IMG/VR virus record: IMGVR_UViG_3300042892_003812
Span: 1 to 47,178 of that record
Reading direction: 5' to 3' (one strand)
DNA: 47,178 bases
Source of the DNA: a virus
Under the pieces are notes generated by a model. The model worked only from the letters and a program-made list of their open reading frames with translations, searched no databases and was not told the DNA's origin. Positions 1 to 9,582 of this stretch are shown here, piece by piece; positions within the stretch are counted from its first letter, which is position 1; every line of letters starts with the position of its first letter. The translations under genes and the position numbers were made by a program.

Positions 1-2444
1 TTGCTGATCCATACGCAGGGCTAACACCAACACAATTGCAAGATATCGGCGGCGCCGACCCTACTGATCCTTACATACGTGCCAGACTGGGTATACCACA
101 ATTGCCGGGCAGCACATTGTTGGCCACTAGCGGATTTGGCACAATCAAAACAGGTGTACCGACTATAGACTCAGCATTGGGCATCATTGGCGGTGGCGCA
201 ACTTCTTTATTCTCTAACTTCAGCAACACCATAGGCGGACTATTTGGTGCCAAGCCCACAGCATCTGCTGTGGCTGCTACCACAGGATCGGGCGTGGCCG
301 CATTGGTGGCACCTGTGACTGGGCCTCCCACGTCCAAAGCTGCAGTGGATGCAGCCAATGGTGGCGAAGGATTTGGACTTGGTACACCCGATGGCAATGG
401 TGGTTTTGTGAATGCCCAAGGGGATCCTGTGGATTCAGTTGGCATGCCCATTGCAGGAGTACCGCCTACAACCTATTCTGGAACCACACTCAGTGCCGAC
501 CAGGCAGATGCTTTTTACAACGGCACAGGAACATTAACTGCCGACCAACGTCTGGCACAGGATCAACAAACAGCCGCAGATGCCACAGTATTGTATCCAG
601 GCTCAAACAATACCAATCTCAAGAATATTGATGCGGCAGGTGGAGCCATTGCCAGGAATCAGGTTGGCATTGCCAACGCTGAACAAATTATTGCTGAACA
701 AAATCAAGAACTTGCTGACCCCAACATTTCAGATCAACGCAGAGAACAACTGTTGGCCAACAACGCCACTCAAGAAAATTATATTCGATTGGCCAATGAC
801 AACACAGCAGAAAATGAATTGGTAATTGAAGCCAACGCCGATGGATATGCAGCCGGCGGCGGCAACCCTGACAGTGGACAACCAGACCAGGTGGCAGCTC
901 TGGTGGATCCCGGCCTACAACCTGATTTTGTCACGGACGCTGAACAAATTGCCACACGAGACAGAATTGCAGTAGACCAAGCACAAGATTTTAACACCAA
1001 CGAGGATCCATTTGAAGTGTCAAGACTTGAAGCCGAACAAGATTTAGAAAATCAACAACCAGTTGACTTTGCTCCACAAGAAGTAGATGCAGAACAAGAT
1101 CCATTTGAAGCGGCAAGACTTGAACAAGAACAAGAACTTAATCGTCAGCGGTTGACTGAAGAAGCAGCAGACGTTGAGCCAGACTCTTTTGCAGGACAAA
1201 CTGATGAGTTTGGAGGAGTGGATGAAGCTGTGGCACAACGTCAACAGGACGTGGACACTGCCAACGATGCAGGATTGTCTGCTGAAGAAACAGACGCAGA
1301 ATTTGAACGTTTGCGTACAACAGACAATCCTGAACCAGTGGCAGAATTCCGTGGTGAAGGGTTTGATGTAATCTCGGATCCAGAAGGTTCAGGCGGCTTT
1401 GTTGACAGTGCCGGCAATCCAGTTGATGAATTTGGCATGCCCATATCGCCAGTTGCAAGTGCTGGGCCAGTAGGGGATACCACAGGTTATATCAATGATT
1501 CAGAAGCTATTGCCCAGGCCAGACTAGATGCAGGAGGTGAAACAGACGCAAGTCTAGGAGCAGCTGGCGAAACTCTACTTGCCAGCCGCACAGCCAATGC
1601 CAAAAATTTAGCCCAAAAACAGGCCACCATACAAGCACAATTCAAACAACCTGGCAACAAAGACTGGCGAGTGAGACTGAGCCTTGGTCCTGGTGCACAG
1701 TACCTTTACAATGCCACTCCTGCAGGAGTGTTGAAACCCTTGGCAGCCAATGGCGGAACAGATGGGGTAATATTTCCCTACACCCCCAATATCACCACCA
1801 CATATTCGGCCAACTACGAGCAGTATGATTTGACACACTCAAACTATCGTGGTATATTCTACAAAAATTCTCGAGTGGGTGATATTCAACTGCGCGGCAC
1901 TTTCACAGCACAAGACACCGACGAAGCCAATTATCTCTTGGCAGTAATACATTTTTTCCGCAGTGTGACCAAGATGTTTTATGGTCAAGATGATCAACGT
2001 GGTACACCACCTCCCATCTGTTTATTGAACGGGTATGGAGGTTATCAGTTTTCAGATCACCCTGTGGTGGTCAGTGCATTTAATTACAGTCTACCCAATG
2101 ATGTGGACTACATAAGAACTACCAACCCCAACAATTTTGGCCTGAACTTGAACAATCGTTACAACCCGTCAGGTGTGAGCTTGCCAGCAGGTGGCGCACT
2201 GGCTGGTCTCAACCGACTGCTTAATGCCATCCCTGGTGGGCTCAGCAAGGGTGCCCTGCCACGAACACCGGCACCCAACACAGTGGCAGGCAGTGTGACC
2301 AACAATGTACCAGCCAGTTATGTACCCACAAAGATGGAAATAGACATCACATTGATACCAGTACAAACACGCAGCCAAGTGAGCCAACAGTTCAGTCTCA
2401 AAGGCTTTGCCAACGGTGACCTACTCAAAGGAGGATTCTGGTAA
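1..2444 (+). CDS. gp48-like baseplate/tail-tube junction protein (5' partial)
   Basis: The reading frame is open from the first full codon at nt 3, so the true start lies upstream; the TTG at 36 is not a credible start. Roughly the first 530 visible residues are low complexity, rich in A/G/Q/D/E and apparently disordered. They include two DPFE-type Glu/Gln-rich segments (about 1007-1145) and an internal repeat (366-461 and 1356-1455, core GGFV...G.PVD..GMPI). The folded C-terminal part (about 1650-2440) has the look of T4 gp48/gp54 tail-tube initiator proteins: a tube-like beta-sheet region (VGDIQLRGTF), an alpha-helical insertion (LLAVIHFFRSVTKMFYG) and a final strand KMEIDITLIPV, like the end of gp48. 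It would cap the baseplate and nucleate the tail tube. The following gp53- and hub-like genes fit. T4 gp48 is 364 aa, so the long linker is an expansion. The assignment rests on pattern and synteny only. Confidence 0.6.
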   Translation, partial: ADPYAGLTPTQLQDIGGADPTDPYIRARLGIPQLPGSTLLATSGFGTIKTGVPTIDSALGIIGGGATSLFSNFSNTIGGLFGAKPTASAVAATTGSGVAALVAPVTGPPTSKAAVDAANGGEGFGLGTPDGNGGFVNAQGDPVDSVGMPIAGVPPTTYSGTTLSADQADAFYNGTGTLTADQRLAQDQQTAADATVLYPGSNNTNLKNIDAAGGAIARNQVGIANAEQIIAEQNQELADPNISDQRREQLLANNATQENYIRLANDNTAENELVIEANADGYAAGGGNPDSGQPDQVAALVDPGLQPDFVTDAEQIATRDRIAVDQAQDFNTNEDPFEVSRLEAEQDLENQQPVDFAPQEVDAEQDPFEAARLEQEQELNRQRLTEEAADVEPDSFAGQTDEFGGVDEAVAQRQQDVDTANDAGLSAEETDAEFERLRTTDNPEPVAEFRGEGFDVISDPEGSGGFVDSAGNPVDEFGMPISPVASAGPVGDTTGYINDSEAIAQARLDAGGETDASLGAAGETLLASRTANAKNLAQKQATIQAQFKQPGNKDWRVRLSLGPGAQYLYNATPAGVLKPLAANGGTDGVIFPYTPNITTTYSANYEQYDLTHSNYRGIFYKNSRVGDIQLRGTFTAQDTDEANYLLAVIHFFRSVTKMFYGQDDQRGTPPPICLLNGYGGYQFSDHPVVVSAFNYSLPNDVDYIRTTNPNNFGLNLNNRYNPSGVSLPAGGALAGLNRLLNAIPGGLSKGALPRTPAPNTVAGSVTNNVPASYVPTKMEIDITLIPVQTRSQVSQQFSLKGFANGDLLKGGFW
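366..1455 (+). repeat. Internal repeat pair in the gp48-like linker
   Basis: Two in-frame segments, 366-461 and 1356-1455, encode related peptides of about 32 residues. Both begin with EGF, continue through a short Gly/Asp-rich stretch to GGFV, and end with G(D/N)PVD..GMPI. They flank most of the low-complexity linker. They may be small structured elements in an otherwise disordered spacer. Confidence 0.6.
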
Positions 2445-2743
2445 TGGCCAACTATGATGCAACCAGTCCATATTTTGAAACTGGCTACAGTCAGTTTTTT
2501 CTTGATGTCATGGTCAACAGACCCATTCCCAAAGAAGATGACGACCTGACATTCACCATCAACGCCACCTATCAGTATAGACCAGACCTGTTGGCCTATG
2601 ACCTGTATGGCATAGCAGGCCTGTGGTGGGTATTTTATCAACGAAATCCCAATACCTTGCAAGCACCGCCTTTGGATTTTGTCGCAAACACTCTGATCTA
2701 CTTGCCAAAAATTACCACGCTGAAATCAGCCCTGGGGTTTTAA
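2444..2743 (+). CDS. gp53-like baseplate wedge protein
   Basis: This 99-residue protein is predicted to be a small baseplate wedge component like T4 gp53. The central segment (about residues 44-68) reads YQYRPDLLAYDLYG followed by GLWWVFYQRNP. That follows the gp53 pattern in which an Arg-Pro-(E/D)-(E/L)-L helix is followed by YG and an aromatic-rich LYWV helix. The C-terminus (LDFVANTLIYLP) resembles the LysM-like 'G..I.IP' ending seen in such proteins. It is about half the length of T4 gp53 (196 aa), so it is a minimal version. The start is well supported: AAAGGAGG at 2427-2434 lies 9 nt upstream, and the ATG overlaps the preceding stop by 1 nt (TAATG). It lies between gp48-like and hub genes. 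The main doubt is the short length. Confidence 0.6.
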   Translation: MANYDATSPYFETGYSQFFLDVMVNRPIPKEDDDLTFTINATYQYRPDLLAYDLYGIAGLWWVFYQRNPNTLQAPPLDFVANTLIYLPKITTLKSALGF

Positions 2744-2746
2744 CCC

Positions 2747-5700
2747 ATGGCCACAGCTGCTGAACTCCAATCAGAAATTCGTCGATTACAGGAAAGATAC
2801 CGCATAGCTCAGAACGGGCTTGCTACACTCAATAGAAATTTGCAAAGCAATCAGGCCATACTGGCAAGATACACTGCTGAAGTTTCTACCATTCCTGGAC
2901 AAGTGGCGTCACTGGAATCACAAATAAACGCAATCCAAGTTCCGCCTCCAGCCACTGCCAGTCAAGCCGCCAGTGATGACGCACCCCGGGGTCCTAATGC
3001 TCCTGCAGCCGCACAAGTTGCTAATAATGGTCGTATAGTGCCACCACCTGATACCAGCAGTGCCAGCACAGCAGATGTCACAGTCACATCCAACACCGGT
3101 GGTGAGACTGGCACCAATGGACCTGTGCGCACTACTGAACAAACTCAAGCCACCGGGCCTGACAGCAATAATGGAGAGGCATTACAAGCGCCTGCAGCGG
3201 GCGCCAGTTCAGAAGGCAATGCCGGAGAAAGAGAAGCACAATTAGCACAGGCTAAAACAATTACAAGTCCTGGAGCGGCCTCACTTCCTGACGATGCCAA
3301 AAACAACAGCACCAGCACAGTACAAGCCACCGCCAATGCCGCAGTAAATGCGCTCAAAATACAAGCTCGACCAAATCCTCTAGATCAGTTTGCCAGTTAT
3401 ACCTATTCAATATCAGTTTATCTACTGAGTGCCGATCAATACACAAGACTGTTACGTGGCAAAACAAAAAAAATTGACGGGTACTTTTTGTTATTTCAAG
3501 ATGGCGGTGCGCCAGTCAACCGCGGAGGTGCCAAAGACAACATGGGCACCGCTACAAACGTATCTGCCAGCGACAGCGGACGCAACCCATTCTTTCCCAA
3601 CGACTACTACATTGATTCCTTGACCTTGGATACCAGCCCATTGGGCAAGGCCACTGGTGCCAGTCACATGACAGCATCAATGAAAATGACAGTGAACGAA
3701 CCCAACGGTATCACCTTGATCGACAATCTATATTCAGCTGTGGCCAACCTGCAGCAGAAAAATGGCAGTGGCAAAGTCAACTATACTGCAGCTGACTACC
3801 TGGCCGTGATAAGATTTTATGGTCAAGGTGCAGACGGCAATCCTGTGCAGGTTCGTGCCAGCGGTGGCGCTGCAATAGAAAAGTTTATACCGTTCAAACT
3901 AGCCTCAATCAACTGGAGCGTTGGCAGCAAAATGGTCAGTTATGAATGGGATTGTGTACCTCAAGGCCTCTTGATTGCAGGATACACTGCTCGTGGTGCT
4001 GTGCCACATGATGTGCAGTTGGCCAGCACTACTTTGGGCCAACTGCTGGGTGGCAATGCAGTTTATGCTGGAACAGCGCCTAATGCTGCCACACCCGGCC
4101 AATCCACCACTGCCCAAAATTCGTCACCGGATCAAAGTGACGCTGAAACTGCCAGACTCAACAGGCAAGCAGGTAACCCGCCCAAGGCCATTGCCGCACC
4201 GACGAGTAAAAAAACCATCACACAAGGGCTCATGGCCGCGTTAACAGAGTTTCAGGAAGAACTGACCAAACCACAAGGAGGACAATCTGTACCAATATTT
4301 GACATAGCCGACAGATATTTTATTAGATTTGTGGACGGCATAGGGTATGACGGTAAAAAGATACCAGCGTCTGCTATTGAAAATGCCACGGTTACTCTGC
4401 CAAATACCAAGACTGATCAACGCCAGACTGCAATGGGCCCACCAGCTGCTGGCAAAGGTGGCAGTCCTGAAGCAATTGAACCCAACAAACAGGCAGTGGA
4501 CAATGCCACAAGAACATTCAGTATCACAGCAGGGCAAATGATTACACAGGCCATTGATCTTGCTATTCGCAACAGCAGTTACATCTCAAGCCAGGCTCTG
4601 GTGAGACAAAACAGCGACGGCCTACAGATCGCAAACCCAGACAAAAGAAATTCGCCCATGAGCTGGTTCAACATCATAATGAACGCTGAACCAAGACCCG
4701 GTGGCATCGATCCCAAACGCAATGACCATGCGTTTGACATCACCTATACTATCAAGCCCTATAGACTGCAAAACTTCAACAGCAAATATTTTCCTCCCAG
4801 TAGATTTGCAGGAGTACACAAAAGTTATCCCTACTGGTTCACAGGACAAAATACTGCTGTGGTAGAATACCAAGAAACATTGAATGCCTTGTATAGTATC
4901 ACTGTGAGTGGCAGTGATCCCAAAAATAGTGGCGCAGCCCGCATACGCGAATTGGCCACTGCAAGCCTACGAGATATTGCCAAATACAACTATGCTGTGA
5001 CCAGTGGTCAAAGCACTCAAGGTTCCTTAGACACAAGACTCAACGAAACAGCCGCAAATGCAGCAGACTATTTGTTCAGTCCCGGTGACCTGGCCAATGC
5101 CAAAATCAAAATTCTTGGTGACCCAGATTGGATACAACAAGGCAGTTTGTTCAAACAAATCACACCTGGTGAGAGTGAAGTGGCAGATGTTACTGGTTTT
5201 GGTGAAGACGGTAGTATCAGTTTTGAAACAGGAGATGTGTTGTTTGAAATTGTTTGGCAACGTCCTGAAGACTATGATCTTGCCACAGGTGTGGCTGATC
5301 CCTACAGCGGTGGTTATAGAGGTGTGGCCAACAAATCACGTGAACCTATACAAAGCCGAGTTTATACTGCTGTCAAAGTCTTGAGTGAATTTAGACAAGG
5401 TGCTTTTTATCAAACCATTGAAGGAACCCTGTATCAATTCCCATTGCCCAGCAAAAAGAACACAGTAAATGCCAGTGCATCTTCTACCACCAGCGACTCA
5501 CTTGACGACGCACGGGGCAGCAATACAGGTGCTGGTGCTCAAAACAATGGCGCAAGAACAACGGCCAATCAATTAGCCGGGGGTGGTCGTACTGGTATTG
5601 CGTTGCAAAATAGAATACAAGGCACAGCCACCACAGATCCACGTTCAGTATTGAGCACAGACGGAGGCACTGCAGCCATACTGGGCGCTCAACAAGCGTC

Positions 5701-6019
5701 GGCCGCACAACCCATTGCCAGATTTGCTGCCAGTAATGCAACCACTGGTGTGGACATCAACGGATTGGATGACAACACAACCTTGAACATAAGACCAGCT
5801 GCTCCACCACAAGCAGCCACTGACGGCGCAGACAACACAATCTCAGTCACGGCACCAATCAACTCAGGACCTCCCAAGTTGCCAGGGGTTGGTGCAGGAC
5901 TACCAGGATTGACAGACCTACAGTTGTCTCAGTTACAAGATGGCAATCCAGCCGACAGTGGAGATCCCACAAGTTCAACAAATCCCAGCAATCAAGATAT
6001 TGCTACAGACGGAGGCTAA
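2747..6019 (+). CDS. Large baseplate hub-like structural protein (gp27-position)
   Basis: A 1090-aa protein. Residues 1-65 form an amphipathic, probably coiled-coil helix (E/R/Q-rich heptads), followed by a Pro/Ala/Thr/Ser-rich linker to about 205. A first folded region (about 210-435) holds many beta strands (YTYSISVYLLSADQY, FKLASINWSVGSKMVSYEWD). A second (about 505-845) includes FDIADRYFIRFVDGIGYDG and AKIKILGDPDWIQQGSLF; the latter resembles the strand-turn motif of gp27/gpD-type hub domains that specify a spacing or translation value. The last ~170 residues are again low complexity. Its place directly before the gp5-like spike gene is where a hub protein is expected. I infer a hub or hub-associated protein; T4 gp27 is only 391 aa, so this is either a heavily extended gp27 or a two-domain fusion. 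It starts 3 nt after gp53-like. Confidence 0.5.
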   Translation: MATAAELQSEIRRLQERYRIAQNGLATLNRNLQSNQAILARYTAEVSTIPGQVASLESQINAIQVPPPATASQAASDDAPRGPNAPAAAQVANNGRIVPPPDTSSASTADVTVTSNTGGETGTNGPVRTTEQTQATGPDSNNGEALQAPAAGASSEGNAGEREAQLAQAKTITSPGAASLPDDAKNNSTSTVQATANAAVNALKIQARPNPLDQFASYTYSISVYLLSADQYTRLLRGKTKKIDGYFLLFQDGGAPVNRGGAKDNMGTATNVSASDSGRNPFFPNDYYIDSLTLDTSPLGKATGASHMTASMKMTVNEPNGITLIDNLYSAVANLQQKNGSGKVNYTAADYLAVIRFYGQGADGNPVQVRASGGAAIEKFIPFKLASINWSVGSKMVSYEWDCVPQGLLIAGYTARGAVPHDVQLASTTLGQLLGGNAVYAGTAPNAATPGQSTTAQNSSPDQSDAETARLNRQAGNPPKAIAAPTSKKTITQGLMAALTEFQEELTKPQGGQSVPIFDIADRYFIRFVDGIGYDGKKIPASAIENATVTLPNTKTDQRQTAMGPPAAGKGGSPEAIEPNKQAVDNATRTFSITAGQMITQAIDLAIRNSSYISSQALVRQNSDGLQIANPDKRNSPMSWFNIIMNAEPRPGGIDPKRNDHAFDITYTIKPYRLQNFNSKYFPPSRFAGVHKSYPYWFTGQNTAVVEYQETLNALYSITVSGSDPKNSGAARIRELATASLRDIAKYNYAVTSGQSTQGSLDTRLNETAANAADYLFSPGDLANAKIKILGDPDWIQQGSLFKQITPGESEVADVTGFGEDGSISFETGDVLFEIVWQRPEDYDLATGVADPYSGGYRGVANKSREPIQSRVYTAVKVLSEFRQGAFYQTIEGTLYQFPLPSKKNTVNASASSTTSDSLDDARGSNTGAGAQNNGARTTANQLAGGGRTGIALQNRIQGTATTDPRSVLSTDGGTAAILGAQQASAAQPIARFAASNATTGVDINGLDDNTTLNIRPAAPPQAATDGADNTISVTAPINSGPPKLPGVGAGLPGLTDLQLSQLQDGNPADSGDPTSSTNPSNQDIATDGG

Positions 6020-6022
6020 TCA

Positions 6023-7543
6023 ATGGCAGAAAGTGTACAACGCAGTCGAGGGCGTCCCAGCAATTACAAAATGGATCGCGGGGGTGTGCCCGCAGAATTT
6101 GGACCATTTGCCGGCATAGTAATGAGCACTGTGGATCCCACACGTGCCGGTCGTTTGCGAGTGTTTATTGATACCTTTGCTGCAGGAACTGAAAACAACA
6201 TGCAAGATGAAAGTTGTTGGACCACAGTGAGTTACATGCCACCGTTTTATGGATCAACTCCATTGCCGGGCACTGCCAATACCAACAACATTGGCACATA
6301 TCCGGGCAATCAAAACAGCTATGGCATGTGGTTCACACCGCCGGACGTGGGCATGACAGTGATGTGTGTGTTTGTGAATGGTGATCGCTCACAAGGTTAC
6401 TATATTGGCACCATACCAGATCAAGGACTGGGAAGAATGGTTCCGGCTCTTGGCTCAGTTGATCGCGCACAGGCAAAAGTGCAAAATCAAAATCAAGAAA
6501 CATATTTTGCCAATGCACCACGCTTGCCAGTAGCAGAAATAAACACCAACAACACAGATCTTTTCAACAGCCCAAGATTCTTTGACAGTGTTAAACCTGT
6601 GCAAGGTGTGGTGGCACAGGCTCTTTTACAACAGGGTCTCATCAACGACACCGAACGCGGCACTATCAATTCCAGCAGTCAACGGGAAAGTCCAAGCGCA
6701 GTGTTTGGAATCAGCACTCCTGGTATACCTATATATTCGGGAGGAATGAAACCCAATGACATTAGAACCAAACTCAATTCAGGTGAAATAAAGCCCAATG
6801 ACGCCAAGGTCATTGGTCGAGTGGGTGGTCACAGTCTTGTGATGGACGATGGAGACCTTGAAGGAAACAATGCATTGTTGAGATTGAGAACCTCAAAAGG
6901 TCACCAGATAACCATGAACGATTCGGGAAATTTTTTCTACATTGTGCATGCCAATGGACAAGCCTGGATTGAGTTTGGCGTCGAAGGCACAGTGGATGTT
7001 TATGCCACCAACTCTGTGAACGTGCGCACCAAAGGTGATATAAATCTACATGCCGACCGAGACATCAACATGTTTGCCGGAAGATTCGTCAAAATAAAAA
7101 GCAAGCAAGACATGCAGCTAGATACAGACACTTTTCTAAGTGTACGGGCCCAAGAAGATATCACTTTGTACAGCAAAAACACCATTGGCGTTAAAGCAGA
7201 TGGCACACTCACACTCAACAGTTCATCAGGATCTTGGGGTGCAGGATCTGCACTGGCTCTACAGGCAGGTGGTATAGACCTCAATGGTCCTGCAGCCGGC
7301 ACAGTAGCAAATCCACAACCATTGACCACGACTTTGTTGGATGATACTGAATGGGACACCAGTCGTGGCTGGATTGTCAAACCCGAAGCACTCAAAAGCA
7401 CAGTGAGTCGTGCACCCACACACGAACCCTATCCGTACCATAACAAAGGTGTGGATGTTGAGATAGCATTTGAAGAAGGCAAACCCAGTCCGCCACCTGG
7501 TGCAGTACCGGTTCCTCCAGGCATAGAAATACAGGCGCAATAA
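6023..7543 (+). CDS. gp5-like baseplate central spike (OB-fold plus beta-helix)
   Basis: A 506-aa protein likely to form the membrane-puncturing needle under the hub. Residues about 24-135 fit the gp5/VgrG OB-fold: FAGIVMSTVDPTRAGRLRVF, then W(F)TPPDVGMTVMCVFVNGDRSQGYYIG. After a linker, residues about 270-405 hold the short-period pattern of the triple-stranded beta-helix (VDVYATNSVNVRTKGDINLH, DINMFAGRFVKIKSKQDM, repeated 'a-x-a-x-x-x-x-D/T' strands). The last ~85 residues are Pro-rich and unstructured. I see no T4-type glycoside hydrolase 24 domain between the OB-fold and the helix, unlike T4 gp5 (575 aa). GGAGG at 6011-6015, 7 nt before the ATG, supports the start. The gene follows the hub-like gene by 3 nt. 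Confidence 0.8.
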   Translation: MAESVQRSRGRPSNYKMDRGGVPAEFGPFAGIVMSTVDPTRAGRLRVFIDTFAAGTENNMQDESCWTTVSYMPPFYGSTPLPGTANTNNIGTYPGNQNSYGMWFTPPDVGMTVMCVFVNGDRSQGYYIGTIPDQGLGRMVPALGSVDRAQAKVQNQNQETYFANAPRLPVAEINTNNTDLFNSPRFFDSVKPVQGVVAQALLQQGLINDTERGTINSSSQRESPSAVFGISTPGIPIYSGGMKPNDIRTKLNSGEIKPNDAKVIGRVGGHSLVMDDGDLEGNNALLRLRTSKGHQITMNDSGNFFYIVHANGQAWIEFGVEGTVDVYATNSVNVRTKGDINLHADRDINMFAGRFVKIKSKQDMQLDTDTFLSVRAQEDITLYSKNTIGVKADGTLTLNSSSGSWGAGSALALQAGGIDLNGPAAGTVANPQPLTTTLLDDTEWDTSRGWIVKPEALKSTVSRAPTHEPYPYHNKGVDVEIAFEEGKPSPPPGAVPVPPGIEIQAQ

Positions 7544-7544
7544 C

Positions 7545-9167
7545 ATGGCACAATTTTCATTTACCAGCAGTGACGGCAAATTATTCAGTATAAAAGGTCC
7601 TCAAGGTCTCACCAGAGAACAAGCCGAAGCTGTGTTTAAAAAACAAGACACAACAGGTAGTTTAGTGGGGTTTCAGCCAGGTGACAGTCTCTCTGCAGCT
7701 TCACAAGCTGCTGATGGTCTTGCCTCTGCACAAGGAGCATTGTCTCAGGCTCAAAGTGGACTGGCAGGCGCTCTTGACAACGTTGGTAGCGTTGCTTCTA
7801 TAGGATCAATCAGCACTGCACTTGGAGCGGCTGGCGGGGCACTTGGTGGATCTTTGGCCGCAACAGCGGCAGGATTGACCGCGGCAGTGGGTCCTGCTGT
7901 GTCAGCCATATCTGGCGCAATATCAAAGATATCCGGTGCCGGAAACGCAGGACAACCTTTGGTCAGTGCAGCTGTGATACAAGGAAGCACAGCAGTGTCT
8001 TCTATACAGACTATCAACAAAACCATAACTGGTTTTGCGGTAACAAATCCCATCAATACTGCTGATTTTACAAAGGTTGCCAGCAGTATCACTGGCGATA
8101 GTGCTGTGAATGGAATTGGCCCCATGAGTGTGCCAGAAGTTAATGGAGTACTAGCACAAGCAAAGAACTTAGTGGGCCAAGCCTCAAATGTTCTCAGTAA
8201 CGACAAAGGACTGGGATCGTTTGGATTTGATCTCAAACAATTGGAGGTTGCAGGCTATGTCAAACCAGGCGTGGCTGCCCTGGCCGCACAAGGTGCCAGT
8301 TTGTTTGCCACTGTGGCCAAGAGTCCGGCCGCCTGGACTGGCAAAGATGGTATCAAGAGTGCAACAGATTTACTGGCCAATGCTGGTAAACAAAGTCAAA
8401 TACAACAGGATCTCATGACCAAGGGTGTTGCAGGACTAGGTGCAGTAGGCATTCCAGTTCAAAACTTGTCAAGTCAAGGTATTGCAGGCATGGCACTGAA
8501 CGCGGCCAAAAGCATTGCTGACACAGAAGCATTTGCTAAAGGTCTGTCTATTCCTGGCGACGCAACAGGCGCTATACAAGCGGCTTTTTCCAGTGCAGTG
8601 CGTGATGGTGCATTTGCAGTTAACTTGGTCAATACCAAGATACCCACAGCATTTAAAGAACAAGATATTCCTGTGCCCAAGTCAGACACAGTAAATCGTG
8701 CCACACTTGATGCAGCCAGCACCAGAGTTGTTGGTGATCCAAAAGTACCCACACCCAGTTATACTGCCAAGGCCAACACAGGCATCGCAAGCGATTACAC
8801 AACTCAAGCAACAGCTTTCTTAAACGACTTGTTTATACCTGCTGGACAAAAATTTGAAGCAATAAATCCAAAAATTGCCGCCCTGGAAAATCAACAAACT
8901 ATTACACAAGCTCAGTATGACACAATCAATTCTGAACGTGATGCCGCCCTTAACAATTATATTATCAATGTTGTGCCCAAAGGATCCGTATTGATTGAAT
9001 TGTATAATGCTTTGCCCACTTCTGAACAAGCCATAATCAAAGATACGGAATTGTCAGTCGGTGCAATTACCATAAAGATTCAAGCCGTACAGGCATTGTT
9101 GACTCAACAGAAAGAACGATTGTATGTATTGAGTCTCAAGATTGAAGGACGAGGAGAGGGTGAATAA
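7545..9167 (+). CDS. Ala/Gly-rich baseplate-region structural protein
   Basis: A 540-aa protein of unknown function. The N-terminus (residues about 5-31, FSIKGPQGLTREQAEAVF) matches a short motif, 'dG....I.GP.G.T.EQA...f', common at the ends of phage structural proteins. Residues about 45-140 are strikingly Ala/Gly/Ser-rich with hydrophobic stretches (ALGAAGGALGGSLAATAAGL), which could be helices that pack or insert in a membrane. The middle looks alpha-helical. The last ~100 residues contain charged helices, possibly coiled coil. It sits between the spike and gp25 genes, so a hub-associated or spike-associated role is plausible. It could also be an ejected or tape-measure-like protein, but at 540 aa it is short for a tape measure. 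No clear Shine-Dalgarno precedes the ATG, which lies 1 nt after the upstream stop. Confidence 0.55.
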   Translation: MAQFSFTSSDGKLFSIKGPQGLTREQAEAVFKKQDTTGSLVGFQPGDSLSAASQAADGLASAQGALSQAQSGLAGALDNVGSVASIGSISTALGAAGGALGGSLAATAAGLTAAVGPAVSAISGAISKISGAGNAGQPLVSAAVIQGSTAVSSIQTINKTITGFAVTNPINTADFTKVASSITGDSAVNGIGPMSVPEVNGVLAQAKNLVGQASNVLSNDKGLGSFGFDLKQLEVAGYVKPGVAALAAQGASLFATVAKSPAAWTGKDGIKSATDLLANAGKQSQIQQDLMTKGVAGLGAVGIPVQNLSSQGIAGMALNAAKSIADTEAFAKGLSIPGDATGAIQAAFSSAVRDGAFAVNLVNTKIPTAFKEQDIPVPKSDTVNRATLDAASTRVVGDPKVPTPSYTAKANTGIASDYTTQATAFLNDLFIPAGQKFEAINPKIAALENQQTITQAQYDTINSERDAALNNYIINVVPKGSVLIELYNALPTSEQAIIKDTELSVGAITIKIQAVQALLTQQKERLYVLSLKIEGRGEGE

Positions 9168-9172
9168 ACACC

Positions 9173-9180
9173 CATAAATA
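9173..9180 (+). promoter_or_regulatory. T4-type late promoter motif CATAAATA (upstream of gp25)
   Basis: CATAAATA differs by one base from the T4 late consensus TATAAATA, read by the gp55 sigma factor with gp33 and the sliding clamp. It lies in a 17-nt gap. Only 4 nt separate it from the gp25 ATG, so a T4-like start site would fall at or next to the start codon and give an essentially leaderless transcript. Confidence 0.55.
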
Positions 9181-9184
9181 TCAT

Positions 9185-9562
9185 ATGGCACAAACATTCA
9201 TTGGGTTTAACACACAAGGACAATTCAAAAAGTTCACGCTCACAGACTTTGAACTGATCAAACGAGATCTACTGAACGCATTCAACATACGACAGGGGCA
9301 ATTGCCCGGTCGTCCAGCCTATGGCACTGTGTTGTGGGATTTTTTGTTTGAGAATCAACTGGAAGAATTACAAACTGGCATTGTAAACGAAATACAGCGT
9401 GTGGCCGGTGGAGATCCGAGAATATACATCAGTGACACACAGGTGTATCCACAGGACAATGGTATTTTGATCGAGATTGAACTACAAGTCATACCCAGCA
9501 GCGATGCTCAACGTCTCAGTATCTTTTTTGATCTACAACAAAGATCCGCAAGCTATGTATAA
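9185..9562 (+). CDS. 25: Baseplate wedge subunit gp25
   Basis: A 125-aa protein matching the gp25-like family (T4 gp25 is 132 aa), a wedge component that with gp6 and gp53 anchors the sheath to the baseplate. The family pattern is visible: KRDLLNAFNIRQGQLPGRPAYGT with the 'r.G.rp..p.yG' turn, then LWDFLFENQ (family 'L...lFE'), the helix EIQRVAGGDPRI (family 'ai...eprI') and the final strands ILIEIELQV. No Shine-Dalgarno is close; the purine-rich GGAGAGGG (9153-9160) is about 24 nt upstream. A late promoter motif sits 4 nt before the ATG, so translation may be leaderless or rely on read-through mRNA. Confidence 0.85.
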   Translation: MAQTFIGFNTQGQFKKFTLTDFELIKRDLLNAFNIRQGQLPGRPAYGTVLWDFLFENQLEELQTGIVNEIQRVAGGDPRIYISDTQVYPQDNGILIEIELQVIPSSDAQRLSIFFDLQQRSASYV

Positions 9563-9582
9563 ACTAAGCCGTTTTTAAAATC

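Noticed and set aside
36-38. TTG at 36 as the start of the first gene
   Set aside because: The frame is open and codes the same style of sequence back to the first codon of the window; there is no ribosome site.
7000-7419. 139-codon - strand ORF inside the gp5-like gene
   Set aside because: It is antisense to the beta-helix repeats, with no motif or ribosome site.
7751-8236. 161-codon ORF on the - strand within the 540-aa gene
   Set aside because: Its length comes from the Ala/Gly-rich codons of the + strand gene; the product is Pro/Ala/Thr-rich without motifs, and + strand coding is clear.
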